Source of the DNA: Sphaerolaimus hirsutus
Lineage: Eukaryota; Nematoda; Chromadorea; Monhysterida; Sphaerolaimidae
Assembly (NCBI GenBank): GCA_964036195.1
Contig: OZ038452.1
Coordinates: forward strand, 23,571,785-23,635,784
Reading direction: 5' to 3'
Length of the DNA: 64,000 nucleotides
Shown: one piece after another, positions 24,102 through 35,649 of the stretch
Numbering within the stretch: position 1 is the first letter of the stretch
How the letters are laid out: every line of letters begins with the position of its first letter
The notes under the pieces: model-generated
The model's input: only the letters and a program-made list of their open reading frames with translations
Told to the model about the DNA's origin: nothing
Databases searched by the model: none
Translations under genes and position numbers: made by a program

Positions 24102-24649
24102 GTCACATGTGGATAAATTACCATGTTTTTTTTCGTTTTTCATACCCGTGTTTATATCCATAGCAAATAGCATTGAAAAAATTTCTGGGAGATTTATATT
24201 GGAGAAATATCAGTAAAAATGAGATTTTTTTAGGTATATTCACATTTATGTCAGGATTTCCAGAGATTTTATAATGTTTTCGTTTTGAAAGATTTTGTAA
24301 GATTCAAAAATATCAGAAATTGTATAGAATATCGCATCTAGGTATATTTATTTATATTTTTCCTGGTATTTGAAGAGTGATTTAATTGTAGTTTATTTTT
24401 AATGAGTCATTTCCCTATAATATTTAACTTATGAGTCCTGAAGTTTATTTCCTTTATTACATTTATTTCTCGTAAATATCCTACTCTACTTTCTATTCTA
24501 AATCTTATCTTAAACCCCATCCAATCACATATTTTACACATGAATACTCTGTTTTGTATTGATTATAAAGTAGATATTTATCTTTGAAAATGACACCACC
24601 ACAATCAATGGAGACTCCTGTGGTGATGGGAAAGCGCCATGGTGCTGGC

Positions 24650-25812
24650 CAGAGTTGTTAAAAGGTACGTACGTTTACTCGAAAAATACGCGTAAGCGAG
24701 TACGCGGTAAATATGTTTACATATACTTTTAAAAAAAGTAACGTACTCACATGTACGCGTACATTTTTGAGGCATACGCGTAAAGAAAATGTATTTCTGT
24801 GAATTCAATTTGGCACATATTTATAAGGTGACTACGCTGCAATTGACTATATTTCCTCGAAATACCCCTGGGTAGTGATGCGAAAAGCGCCAGAACTTTG
24901 GCGCCAAGCGCCAAAAGCGCCATGGCGCTTTTCCGACCCTTAGCGCCAAGCGCCAATGGCGCCAGAGCAAAATGGCGCCAAGCGCCAGAAGCGCCATGGC
25001 GCTTTTTGCTTTGGCGCTAGCGCCAAGCGCCAGCGCCAGGCATTTTGTTCCTGGCGCCAGCCAAAAATAGCGCCAAGCACCAAAAGTGCCATGGCGCTTT
25101 TCATAGGCATGGCGCCAAGCGCCAATGGCGCCACAGGAAAATAGCGCCAAGCGCCAAAAGCGCCACGGCGCTTTTTGCTTTGGCGCTAGCGCCAGGCGCC
25201 AGCGCCATGGCGCTTTTACATCACTACCCCTGGGAGTGATTGTTTTATAGTGAAACTTTTGAGGGGAGTTAAACAAGGGCGGGTATTTCGAGGGTTTTTT
25301 TTATTTCGCCAGAATTTTTCAGAACTAATTCGTTCTTTGTAACATACGCTGAGGTAGAAAAATGCAACAACAAGCTCCATGTATAAGAGTATTTTTATTG
25401 ACTTACATATATATTCATGTAAATATAGATGGTATATACTCTGTTCTAACGTGACTTGGTCATTGTTTAAACATGTGTTCTGCATTTCACAGAACACATA
25501 CTGAAGTTTTTAATATTTACGTTCCATTTAAGTTCAATTTGGGGGGGGGGGCTTTCGACAGGGGGTCAATTATTCAATTCGTAGGGCCATTTTGAAGGTT
25601 GTATTTCAAAAACGTACCCAGTTCTACATATTCTATGAAGAAAAGTGCTCGCTTTTGCATTTTAATGGGAAAAAAATTTTGTACTCACATTTACGCGTGC
25701 GTACGAGTAAAAAATAAATATTTTACATTTTCGATACTTTGTGGTGAGTAAAAAATAAATACTTTACATTTACATATACTTTTAAAAAAGTTCAGTAATT
25801 CTAACAACTCTG
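24650..25812. mobile_element. hAT-like element, CAGAGTTG termini, hosting two nested insertions
   Basis: Exact 8-bp duplication GTGCTGGC at 24642-24649 and 25813-25820. The ends carry ACGTACGTTTACTCG-type words. Inside are a TTTCCTCGAAATACCCC foldback and, within that, the element at 24873-25226. The whole sits in a GCGCC-word element (about 24621-25906). Confidence 0.85.
24873..25226. mobile_element. hAT-like element, TAGTGATG termini, GCGCC words
   Basis: Exact 8-bp duplication CCCCTGGG at 24865-24872 and 25227-25234, lying in the foldback's CCCC tract. Innermost layer of the nest. A 151-codon frame on the minus strand is only GCGCC words. Confidence 0.88.
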
Positions 25813-25993
25813 GTGCTGGCGCTTGGTGCTAGCACCAAATTAAAAAGCGACATAGCGATTTTGCCCCTCGTCACCAAAAGCCTGGCGCCTTTTGCATCAC
25901 TACTCCTGCAACACCACGATCTCAAAATGCCTAACTTTTCAATTTTTCAAAATAATTAGAGACCCTTCATAATATTTTTTGTCACGAAACAGC

Positions 25994-26454
25994 TACCGTA
26001 TTTCCTCGAAATACCCCCCGGGGGTGATTGTTTCATAGTGGTCCCGAGAGGGGGGGGGGGTTAAACGAGGGGGGGGGTATTTTGAGGGGGGGGGGGGGCT
26101 ATTATTTCACAAGAAAATTTTTGAAAACCAAGTACGAAATTGTCGTCTGAAACGTACGCAGACGTCGAAAAATGCAACAAAAACTGCCATTTATAAAGTT
26201 CTGTAGACTAATATTAGTATGTAGATGGTATGTACACTGTTCTCACGTGACACCGACATTGTTTTAACGTGTGTTCTGCAGTACACAGAACACAAACTAC
26301 AGTTATTGTCATGTACGTTCCCTTTACACTCAATTTGGGGGGGGTATTTCGAGGGGGGGGGGGGTGATTGTTTCATAGTGGTCCCGAGAGGGGGGGGTCA
26401 AACGAGGGGGGGGGGGTATTTCAAGGGGGGGGGGTATTTCGAGGAAATACGGTA
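25994..26454. mobile_element. TACCGTATTTCCTCG foldback
   Basis: Ends TACCGTATTTCCTCGAAATA / TATTTCGAGGAAATACGGTA, with several G8 or longer tracts and GGGGGTGATTGTTTCATAGTG in two copies. Confidence 0.78.
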
Positions 26455-27190
26455 TTTTTATTTCTCATTTGAGAAAAATAAATCCAGATTTTTTACACGG
26501 TCAAAATGAATTGCATTTTTGAGCTAAAATAATGGAATGCACCATGGTGCAAATGCAGACACAGGATACAGGAAGTAAATACACAATGCGCAACTACCAT
26601 ACATCGCCGAATTTGGAATTAAAATGTGCATAGGTTTTTGTGAATGATTTTAAAGCTTATTTCTCCTATTTCTCCTCCTACATTGAAGCTTTTATCGGCA
26701 ATTTATGGTAGTAATTTGCATCTTAAATGTATCTTGACAAAAATAAAATAAATACCCCGCGTGCAGTGCACTGCACACAGCTGCCGGGTTATATGAATAC
26801 ACGAAAACATTGACATACATGAATACACATTTAGGGAGTACTTATTTACCTAAGGCGTCTTTACATCTTTATATTGTGTTTGTAACTAGTGATGGAATGG
26901 CGCCATTTAAATATCATAAAGCCATAACTTGTTGGCGTTTCCCCTGTGTCTTTTTGACACTATTTGGGCTAGGCTCTGTGGATCAAAGCGGTGTGAAAGC
27001 GCCTTGGCGTCTGTGCCGGTTGCAAGTGGCAATTGAAAAAGCGTCATCATGGTAAACCCGCAAACTGTAAAGTGTCAAGTGTCACGCAAAATATAAGAAA
27101 TTCAGCGGTAAAATCTTTTCCTTTTTTTTGGTGGACACTTTACATGACACTTCACATAAAAAAATAGAACTTGACCATTTCGTGCGAATT
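26455..27190. other. Intergenic with repeat fragments
   Basis: A single TAGTGATGGAATGGCGCC end lies at 26888 without a partner. A partial CTGTAAAG palindrome (about 27060-27165) resembles the centre of 1158-1349. No gene seen. Confidence 0.45.
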
Positions 27191-27260
27191 GAGTGCTATG
27201 GCTAGAATTGAGTGCAAACTTTTTCCATAGCTATGGTGTGAATACAACTTGCATTTGCAG

Positions 27261-27498
27261 AAATACACGCGTACCTAGCGCCTTTGCTTCGTGCAAAAAA
27301 GCCACCTTAGCGAAAAATATGATATTCCCAGTTGCCAAAATCGATCTTGGAACTGGTAACATAGAGCTTACTCACATTTCAACAGACGTTTACTTGGTTC
27401 CGCCAGACACTGACACAGCCCGGACCCTGCCAAAGTCATCATTTTCTCGTCACATGACCCACACTTTTTTTATTCAAATGCCTGCTTTTGTTACTTGA
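27261..27498 (+). other. Possible orphan terminal exon
   Basis: After the acceptor TTGCATTTGCAG (ends about 27260) a frame runs without a stop to TGA at 27496-27498. It encodes KNMIFPVAKIDLGTGNIEL, THISTDVYLVPPDTDTAR and a Ser/His-rich tail. Codon use and an even mix of amino acids look coding. Its start phase does not match the donor at 23724, so it is not simply the next exon of the membrane protein. It could be an alternative 3' exon through an unseen exon, or a gene remnant. Confidence 0.35.
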
Positions 27499-28015
27499 AA
27501 GCATAAACTCGAATGATTTATTTACTTAATCGGAAAGTTAGAAATTACCTTGGCACAGTGCCAAATAATGCATATGGTTGGAATAGGAAATATATGGCGC
27601 AACTCTTATACTCTGCACATTACTGTCATCCGGATCATCGATAACCTCCCAATATGGCAAAAACTGAAAGATTTTGCCACATACACATGCATTTAACCGA
27701 TGTTGTCATCATAAAATCTAACTACAATTACTCACTTGAATAAAATTCAAGTGTCATTGGTTATTAAGTATTTTAATAAAACCCTTGATTTGCTTATATG
27801 ATACTATACATTGGAATCAATTGCATAAATTTCATTTGACTGTTCCTTTAATGTAGTGCCACATTTTGGCAGCATAGTATTGCATGTGTGCTTTGCTGGG
27901 CTGTTTCCTTTAAAACATTGTAAATATATGGTGTAAAGTCATGGAAGATTACTTCCCAAACAAAGTACAGTTTTTTCATGCACAACCTCTATTAAAACAT
28001 TTTTTTGTTCATTCA

Positions 28016-28056
28016 TTCCATCCAGGGGATCACCATCAAACAAATATGGAAAAATG
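28016..28056 (+). promoter_or_regulatory. Acceptor and short upstream ORF before the LRR start
   Basis: TTCCATCCAG ends at 28025. The first ATG after it (28046) opens only three codons and its TGA overlaps the ATG at 28054 (AATGA). If the site takes a spliced leader, the LRR protein would be made by reinitiation. If it is a normal intron acceptor, the codons GSPSNKYGK would precede the Met. Confidence 0.35.
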
Positions 28057-31000
28057 AAGTCTCTACTGAACATTTGCACAGGATTTTTGTGCAACTATTT
28101 GGAATATTACACCAATGAACTCCCTTTTCTACCTCCAAATTGCAAACAAGCTATTTTAGAATGGTGAGTTTACAAAGCAATTTACTGTTGGCCTGAAAGA
28201 TGTGTTAGTTAGAGCACTATACTCAAATCTTCACTGTTACACCAGATAAAGGCTAAAAATATTATTCATTGAGCGCAAAACTAGTCAGCTATACAAAAAG
28301 ATGCATCTTATTTATCTGTTGGCTTCACTAAATATTTATCTGGTAGCATGGTGAAGATTTTTCAGGTCACAGGCATATCACACTGCCCAAGATATCTCTA
28401 AAACAAATTGAATTTGGCCCACTTGCCACTTGAATTTGTCATTGTCAAGGTCACTAACTCATAAATGAACCAACTGCAACTCAGGCTGGTGGCTCATGAC
28501 TGCCTGTGCAATGTGGCAGCTAAGGGTTTGCTGGCACTTGATGATGGCTTCATGGGCGACCTGACAAAGATCTCATTCCAGCTGAGTGAGCAGTTGAATG
28601 ATGCCCATTTGGAATTTATTGGCAGAGTGAATAAGTGAGTGAATGGGTGTAAGAATGCATGATTAGTTTGATAAGGAGTAAAGATCTGAAAGAAATTTTT
28701 GGTGTCTTTAGTGATGTGGAAAAAACATTGTGGATGTGTTTTGTGGAAAACATTTCTGCTATTGTTTTAGTGCTGCCTTTGAACAGTCAGTGTAGCTAGC
28801 TACACAAGTTATGAGAAACCAGAGATAAAAAAAATATTGTTTATGTATGCATGCATGCATGCCAGAAATACATATTTGAAATATTTTACTGGGTAAACCA
28901 TGCGTTACCTACAAACATTTTTGACAGAAAAATAAAAAAACACTTAATTTACTTACTTATAAATTCTTTCACGATTGTGCCACCTTGCAGACACTTGACA
29001 CACATCTCGCTGGTGCACTGCGACCTGATCACAGAACACGGATTGAAATCTCTCCTAAAGGGTCAAAAATGTCTGGAATCAGTAGAACTGGTTTCATTGC
29101 AGGGTCTCACAATGAATGTATTTGCCTCACTGGAAAGCCCAATTCTCACAAGTGTGGATCTGAGTGGGTCAATAAGTGTGAACAGTGATTGTGAGTGATG
29201 TCACTTTTTGTCCTTAATTTGGTTTTAGTCTGAATTAAATTAGCCCATGGTTCAGGCATCACAAAACTTCTCTCAAAGAACACTGCAGTGAGAAGGCTCT
29301 ACTTGAATAATTGCACAGCATTGGATGATGCGGCAATTTACTCAATTGGGAATTTTCTGGGTTTGCAAATACAATGTTTACAAGTTTACATAATGAGAGA
29401 ATTTTACTTCAAAATTTCGCTCGTAATTTTTCAGGTAACAATCTTGAAATTTTGGAGCTCAATTTTGTCACTGGGTTAGAGGACCCGGCGGCAGCGATTG
29501 AACATTTGGCGGCGAGGTGTCCCAATTTGAGGAGACTTTCTTTGTGCAGGTATTATGATCCAGATAGAGCCGGTTTGCCACAGGTCAGTGGTTGTTTCAT
29601 TTTTTTATTATTTACCTTTAAAATTGATCCTGAAATTTTGGCATCAATCCACAGGTATTCTATAAATTATCGAGTGGCACCCTGAGGGAGCTGGATTTGT
29701 ATGGCAACTTCTTCAGTACATTGCCGCAATTGCCAACAAACATCACCAAATTGCGACTTTCTTGCTCAGGTACATTTGCATGTCTCAAATTTTATATCAA
29801 TGTTTACACTGATAATTTATGAATAAGAGCCTGTAATTGAGGCGTTTGATTCCGTAGCCCGTTAAGGATCAAAGTGGAAAAGCGGATCTGACGTAAATAT
29901 ATATATATATATGTTTTTCTTTTCGATAGACAAAAATCATCTCAATCTCAATATATCATACCGTCCAAGATACTGAGATACCGATTTTTGAAAAAAATGG
30001 TATTTTGCATCTGAAACCCGTCATCTCCAGCTCAAAATAGGTGAATTTGCACTCGAAACCCGTTATCTCCAAAAAAAATCTATCATTTTTTTCCACCCTA
30101 AACCCGTTATCTCCACAGAAAAAAGTTCGCACCCGAAACCCGTTACAAATTTAGTAGGGAAGGGAGCGCAATCCCCATACAAAAATGCATTTTGCACTCG
30201 AAACCCGTTAAGGAACAAATCTCCATGTACGTATGTTGATGTGATGTCAATCAAGTGGCCATAACTTTAACCATATTTGCCAGGCAGAGGGTTGTACTGT
30301 AAGTATGGAAAATGTACAGAAATTCATGGCCTTTTCGAAAAGTTTTTGGCAAGCATTGTCACTCAAAGCATGCTGGCTCGAGCCACTGTCAAAGTTTCAA
30401 ATGCAATTTTGACAACATTGAAAAACGTGGAGATAACGGGTTTCGGAAACAAACTCCTCAATTACAACATTCCAGAAAGTAAAATTCACCAAATTGATTA
30501 AAAACGCTCTCAAATCTTTGGGTTATTTTTATGAACATCACTGCACCCTTTGAAAGAAATTCAAACTAACGCAAGAGAAAAATAAATACTTTCAAATGCC
30601 TTCATCAGACCTCAAATTGCTTGAAATTATTTAGCAAAGCAACTCAATTTTGTCAACTAAACAACACATGTCTTTTTGTCAATGAAACACCTCACACTGA
30701 ATGTGCTAAAGCCAGATAAATATGTGCATATTCTGCAAAATAACAAAACACTTTCTCAGGAGATGAGGATGCACAAGATTTGTGCCATCAACTTTCCACC
30801 CTGCCAAATTTGAACAGTATTTTCCTGACACTTTGCCCTCATGAATCAGGTTTGACACTTGACAGTTTGACATTTTTTTGTTATCCAATTTCATGATGAT
30901 TTTTTTAAACACAGTTGATGAGATCAAGAAAGCAGTACGTTTTCTTATATATGTTTTGAAGAAAGTTGGGGACAAAATTACCGGGCTGGCGGTACATGCA

Positions 31001-33307
31001 CATCGAATCCCTGAGCCATGCATCAGGTTGGTGGGAATTATCGTAGCTACATTGACATCAGTCAGTGGCCAGAGGCCATTTCCAGACCCTGTAAAACGTC
31101 AAAAAATACTGGACAGTTGACATCTTACATGAACTTTGGTGAACGTGGTGACACTTTGCATAACTTTATAGATACCGTGTTTGCTTGAATAATCCCCCTG
31201 GGGGATTATTATTTCGTCAGACTTTTTTGAGGGGGGGGATTATTTGAGGGGGGAATTATTCAAGAGGGGGAATTATTTTTCGTCAAAGTTTTCAAGCAAG
31301 TTTCTATCAACACATTCAATGAAATATGCTTTATTGACGCAATAATGTGCCATTTTTGTTCAAATTGGGTACAACAAATTGATCAAATCTTTTCAGGGGG
31401 GATTATTCAAGGGGGGAATTATTATTTCCTCGCCTGTCTTACAGGGGGGATTATTCGAGGGGGGGGAATTATTCAAGGGGGGAACTATTCAAGCAAATAC
31501 GGTATGTTAGGGTCTGGGAATGGCTGGCACCTCTGTAGTAAAATATCATGTAAAATGCATCCAGATTCAAATGTGAAACAACTGGTTTTGTGGGGGTCAA
31601 ATATGGGTGTAGAAAAGAAGACACAAAGGATAAAAGTAGGAAAAAATTTGGGGAAAAACACAATTAAAGGTATACCAATCCATCTACAGGTAATAGTGGT
31701 CAATTTGGCAGATAACAATAAGGTAAATATTAGAATTATCAATTATGAAGGTGAAAATGGGCAGAAAGGTACACAAAATGGCGATGATGAGTGGAAATTT
31801 CTACAAATCACTCAAATCACACAATGGGAAATATCAGGGGAGGGTGTTTCAGCTGGTAGTAGCCCAAAAATTTGCCTCGAGATAGGTAGATAGCTGAGTG
31901 ATGTCTGGGATGGGTTACCCCCACTCCATCCCACATTGGACACCCCTAAGCCAGCAAACATAACAACGACAATCGAACAATAGAAGCACCCAAAATCCAA
32001 CCAAAATTCCAGCCTAATATCAAAACTGGCGCCTCACGTGAGACACCTGGCACTGGACACTGAATCGTTCAGCAACAAAGCGTTATTCGCATTCGTACAC
32101 GGTGACTCAAAAAGGGCGGCTAGAATGAGGTCGCTTCGAATTAGCAAAGCACCGGTCAATTATCGAGTTCTATTTGCTATCGCGAGGAGATGTCACAATT
32201 TGAGGGAATTGGAATTGTCCCATGTGGATGCTGTGGATAATCACTTTATAAAGGTTATTTTACCTACCTAATTTTTTGTGAGGTCGGATAGGTTATGGCT
32301 GTAAAATTTTAGATCAGTTAGGTAAAATACATTTACTTTTGTCTAAACTCAAAATTTATCGGACAGATTCCGTTGTTTCATGCTTTCGCATGTTTATGCA
32401 TAGTAAACTTCTAACTAAATACCTCCTCAAATTTCTTTGGATCAGTGATCATCATTTCCATTGCGTTCAAAGCTAAATAACGAGTTTCCGAAATTTTTGA
32501 AATTTCAATAGTAAATTGGTGTGTGTGTGCACATCGTAATGCATGTCGAACGAATGTCACAAATTTCAGATTCTCACACTAAACAACAATGGCTGTTTGA
32601 GCAGTGTGAACTTCAATGGGTGTTGCAAAGTTACGGATGAAGGTGAGCACTTTGGACAGGGCTTGCATATGATCTAGTGAAACGACGCCATGGCGCTGGC
32701 GCCAAAGTAACTCATGGCTCCTGCGGTGTCACGTTGTGATGTAGCGATGTAAGAAGCGCCAGGATTTTGGCGCCAAGTCTAAAAACGCCATGGCGCTTTT
32801 CCGACCACCAGCATCCCCAATCCGACCTCCAAGCGCCAGAAGCGCAATGACGTTTTTTGCTTTGGCGCAAGTGCCAGCGCCACGGTGCTTTTACATTAGT
32901 AGAGTGTCAACTGTCCATTTTCCGAAAGGAAAATTTTTTACCTCCATCTTCCAGCAACCGAATTTTTTTGGAAATTTTAAAGGAAAAAAGAATCCCTTTT
33001 CCCGCCAGGTCTATGCAAATTAGCCAGAAAATGCCCCCTGCGAGAACTGCGCATACGCGCTACCGGCGCCAGTGACAAATGCGTGTATTGCCTGGCGCAG
33101 TGTTGCAGTAAAACTTTGGAATGGATCGCACACGCTGATTATACGGGCAGGCCCACGTTTTCTGAGGAAGCACTTGGGGAATTGAGGTGGGAAAATTTGG
33201 TGTTGTTTTGTAAAAAGTTCCAAAAAATTCCAAAATTACTTTTCACTACTCTGCGGATCGCAAAGTATGCACCTAAAAGTACTTATGCTTTAGGCGATAA
33301 CGCGTGA
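28054..33307 (+). CDS. Leucine-rich-repeat protein (RNI/ZYG-11-like), 11 exons
   Basis: Exons joining in phase: 28054-28163, 28485-28634, 28991-29190, 29256-29360, 29435-29583, 29655-29769, 30760-30849, 30915-31026, 32013-32253, 32570-32642, 33024-33307; about 542 residues. After a helical N-terminus (SLLNICTGFLCNYL, then LPFLPPNCKQAILEWLVAH) come irregular repeats of the L..L.L..C type: LTHISLVHCDLI, VRRLYLNNCTALDD, LRRLSLC, LRELDLYGN, MRSLRISKAP, LRELELSHV, PLRELRI. The start resembles substrate receptors such as ZYG-11/ZER-1 (BC/Cul2-box then LRRs), but no armadillo half is present, so the assignment is tentative. The exon frame stays open 5' of the ATG, so a first exon may be missing. The last about 20 codons run into a repeat, so the true C-terminus is uncertain. 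Confidence 0.8.
29858..30445. repeat. AAACCCGTTATCTCC-word repeat
   Basis: CGAAACCCGTTATCTCC variants recur at least six times between 30016 and 30210, with an inverted copy GGAGATAACGGGTTTCGG near 30430. In LRR-gene intron 6. Confidence 0.6.
31074..31535. mobile_element. CTGTAAAATG-family element split by a foldback
   Basis: Left end GGCCATTTCCAGACCCTGTA, right end GTTAGGGTCTGGGAATGGC. A TACCGTGTTT foldback (31173-31504) has inserted near the middle. In LRR-gene intron 8. Confidence 0.6.
31173..31504. mobile_element. TACCGTGTTTGCTTG foldback
   Basis: Ends TACCGTGTTTGCTTGAATAA and TTCAAGCAAATACGGTA, with GGGGGGATTATTCGAGG words. Nested in 31074-31535 in LRR-gene intron 8. Confidence 0.72.
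31540..31860 (+). other. Coding-like open frame inside an LRR-gene intron
   Basis: Between the exons ending at 31026 and starting at 32013, a frame reads NVKQLVLWGSNMGVEKK, GIPIHLQVIVVNLADNN and GDDEWKFLQITQ without a stop. It could join the upstream exon in phase at about 31540 but offers no good donor in the phase needed for the next exon. The end (about 31855-31935) is shared with 43998-44060, so part is repetitive. A skipped or decayed exon is the simplest reading. Confidence 0.3.
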
Positions 33308-33790
33308 GCAGGATACTTATATACCGTATTTCCTCGAAATACGCACCCCCCTCGAAATACCCCCCCCCCCCCTCAAAATGGGCAATATGAATTTCTGGTC
33401 CGGAAAATGCATTACAGACGTTCAAAACACTTACTGTGTTACGTTAGAACATCGTTTATACCATCTACATCCTTATATAAGGCTGTAAAAACTTATAAAT
33501 GGTAGTTATTGTTGCATTTTTCACGTTTTTCTCTCAAAAGTTTCACTCTGAAAAAATAAACCCCCCCGGGGGGTAATTCGAGGAAATACGGTACACACTT
33601 TCACGAAAAGAAAAAGAACATATTTTGCTATTTTAAAGGAAAAGGCGGAGTCTCGTACAAGCAGCCAATGTTTTTACGGAACATACGGATGATGTCATGA
33701 TCGAGTGTTTCCTTCAGGAAAATGCATAGCATGCGGTCCGCTGAGTATATTCAATCTACTTTTCAAAATGTATACTATGAGATTGGACCA
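33255..33790 (-). repeat. Dispersed repeat, split by a foldback; overlaps the LRR stop codon
   Basis: Two other copies on the plus strand (about 13085-13310 and 18695-18915) share GTATTTTTGTGAAAGTGCGTGC-type sequence, GGAAACACT and GGCATGCTATGCATTTTTC. Here it is inverted and interrupted by 33322-33593 between GCAGGATACTTATA and CACACTTTCACG. Confidence 0.6.
33322..33593. mobile_element. TACCGTATTTCCTCG foldback
   Basis: Ends TACCGTATTTCCTCGAAATA / AATTCGAGGAAATACGGTA, inside the inverted repeat 33255-33790. Comparison with the empty copy at about 18870-18900 fits a TA target duplication. Confidence 0.75.
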
Positions 33791-34287
33791 GGATTTCTGG
33801 GGGGGGGGGGGGTTGCATGGAAAAAGGGTCAATTTAAAAATACAGTCATTTTCGCTGACCTATGGCCATTTTTGTTCGCACATGAGACTGTTAAACAACT
33901 AAGCACTTTGGCTTGCCAGTCGAAGTGTTACGAATCGCTTTGTTAAATATCGGGTTTCCCCGTTTGATAAAAAACCCACAACTTTTCAGAAATTCTTGCG
34001 TGCTCCGGGTGATATGTTGATCGGTGATAAAAAACACTAATAACCCTGAAAATATTTATGTTGTGAAGATGTAAATACAATATTATTTTGACCCCAAATA
34101 TTTTGCTACAGCTGACTGTGATCAAAATTATTTGTAACAATCTCTTTAATGACAGAATAAAAATAAAGATTGTAAATGTTGAAATCAATGTTTGACCGTT
34201 ACCTCTGAAAATGGGCAAGTGATAAAAACGTAATTAGTAGAGTTACTACAACTGGTAAATAAAGTTGGGAAATACATGTGACAAGGC

Positions 34288-35049
34288 CAAGGACGTAGCC
34301 AGGGGGGCGGCGGGGTGGGCGGCCGCCCCCCCCTTCCCGGGCCGGACCAAAAATGTGCTACAGTGCGCGCAGATTTTGCTTTGCATGCGCCGGTCCGCAT
34401 AAGCTCCGCCCACTTTGGTGTGAATGCCCGCGAGCGCTAAGCACGCATTATCGGTCAGGCGTGTCACTTTTGTGTGTGGCTCAACAATGAAGTTAAATTG
34501 CTATATATCTTACATTTCGCAGGGAACGCACATATTTTGAGGTGCAGAGAGGTATTTTCGCTATTTTCGTCTATATAGATGGTTATATACCTAATTTTAG
34601 CCTATTTTATTTGATCGATTTCGAAACAAGTTTCGGCCGGCTGTTTTTAGCTGGCTACCGAGTTCCCGTACGGGGTCTCTTCGTCTGGTTGTTTAGATGG
34701 CCGAAAAACAAAAAAAATCGAAATTTCTGCGCGCACTGTAGAAATGGCACTTCCAGAAGACAAAATTTTGACGCCCATTCTTCCGTCACAGAACATATTT
34801 TTTCGGCTGACTAGCTTCCGCAGCCTCAAAGCCAGTGAAAAATCTGAATTCCTGTCCATGTCGCTGTATATGCCTGTAAGATACAGACATATACAGCGTT
34901 TTGGCGTCAATGCCAACGCCAACGCCATGGCGCATTCCCTCACTACAGGGGCAAAATTTGAGAGTGGGGCGCCGCCCCCCCCCCCCCGTTCGCTGGGATC
35001 CGTATATAATCCGCCCCCCCCCCGCTCAAAAATCCTGGCTACGTCCCTG
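34288..35049. mobile_element. hAT-like element, GGACGTAGCCAGG termini
   Basis: Exact 8-bp duplication GACAAGGC at 34280-34287 and 35050-35057. Ends CAAGGACGTAGCCAGG / CCTGGCTACGTCCCTG with G/C tracts just inside. The interior shares a cellular-looking segment (CAGACATATACAGCG) with sister copies. Confidence 0.85.
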
Positions 35050-35102
35050 GACAAGGCAAATCAAACTAAACTTATGTATTATAGAATACACCTGACCTAA
35101 CA

Positions 35103-35309
35103 ATGAGAAAAATTGGCACTATGCCAGAAATAATAGATATCCATCAAAATGACGGTTGCGAGACAGGAATTACACATGAATCGTTAACTAGCTGCGAGCA
35201 AAAAAGAACGGCAGAGAAAGATTATCCCCACGCTTTCCTCGCTGATTTAAAGGAAAATAGCGACAAGCAGACGAAAAAAAGCCCTGATAAGTGTTACGAA
35301 ATAACTTAG
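35103..35309 (+). other. Short ORF of 68 codons, unknown
   Basis: Starts MRKIGTMPEIIDIHQNDG and is rich in K, E, D and S, which looks coding. It sits just after the element at 34288-35049. No splice partner is evident. It may be the first exon of a decayed transposase or host gene whose later parts lie at 35.6-36.2 kb. Confidence 0.25.
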
Positions 35310-35649
35310 CAAACGGCCCATCCAATGAATGCGCGACGATAAAAACAAAATGGCATTTCCCTATAACTTATGGCTCAACTCTCCATTGTACCTGGGTGGG
35401 GCTTCAAAATATTGAAAGTGGGTGCTGTTCTGGCTTTCTGCCAACGTTGAGGTTTTTGATATTGGACGTGTTCCAACGTGTAGTCCGCTCCAATTTATTT
35501 TTTTGTGGAAAACATTTTTTTTGGCTGCGAACAAAAACGAAATTTTCTGTCTTTTCCATAGTTTTTATCCGCCGCGTCCGTCGAAGTTTTCGTTTTGTTT
35601 GGTGGTTTTGTTGTTTGTCGATCGATTTTATTTTTTCCGCGACGTTTAA

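Noticed and set aside
24821-25276. 151-codon open frame on the minus strand full of Ala, Trp and Arg
   Set aside because: It is the GCGCC-word repeat read as protein. Similar frames appear on both strands of every GCGCC element (for example 21164-21583, 21920-22249, 23680-24163).
31345-31530. Start of a 182-codon frame
   Set aside because: The first 60 codons translate a TACCGTGTTT foldback and the end of a CTGTAAAATG element; only the later part looks coding.
32043-32253. Alternative start of the ninth LRR exon after CACGTGAG
   Set aside because: The phase fits, but the acceptor at 32011-32012 (AAAATTCCAG) is stronger and adds LISKLAPHV, which completes an LRR strand.
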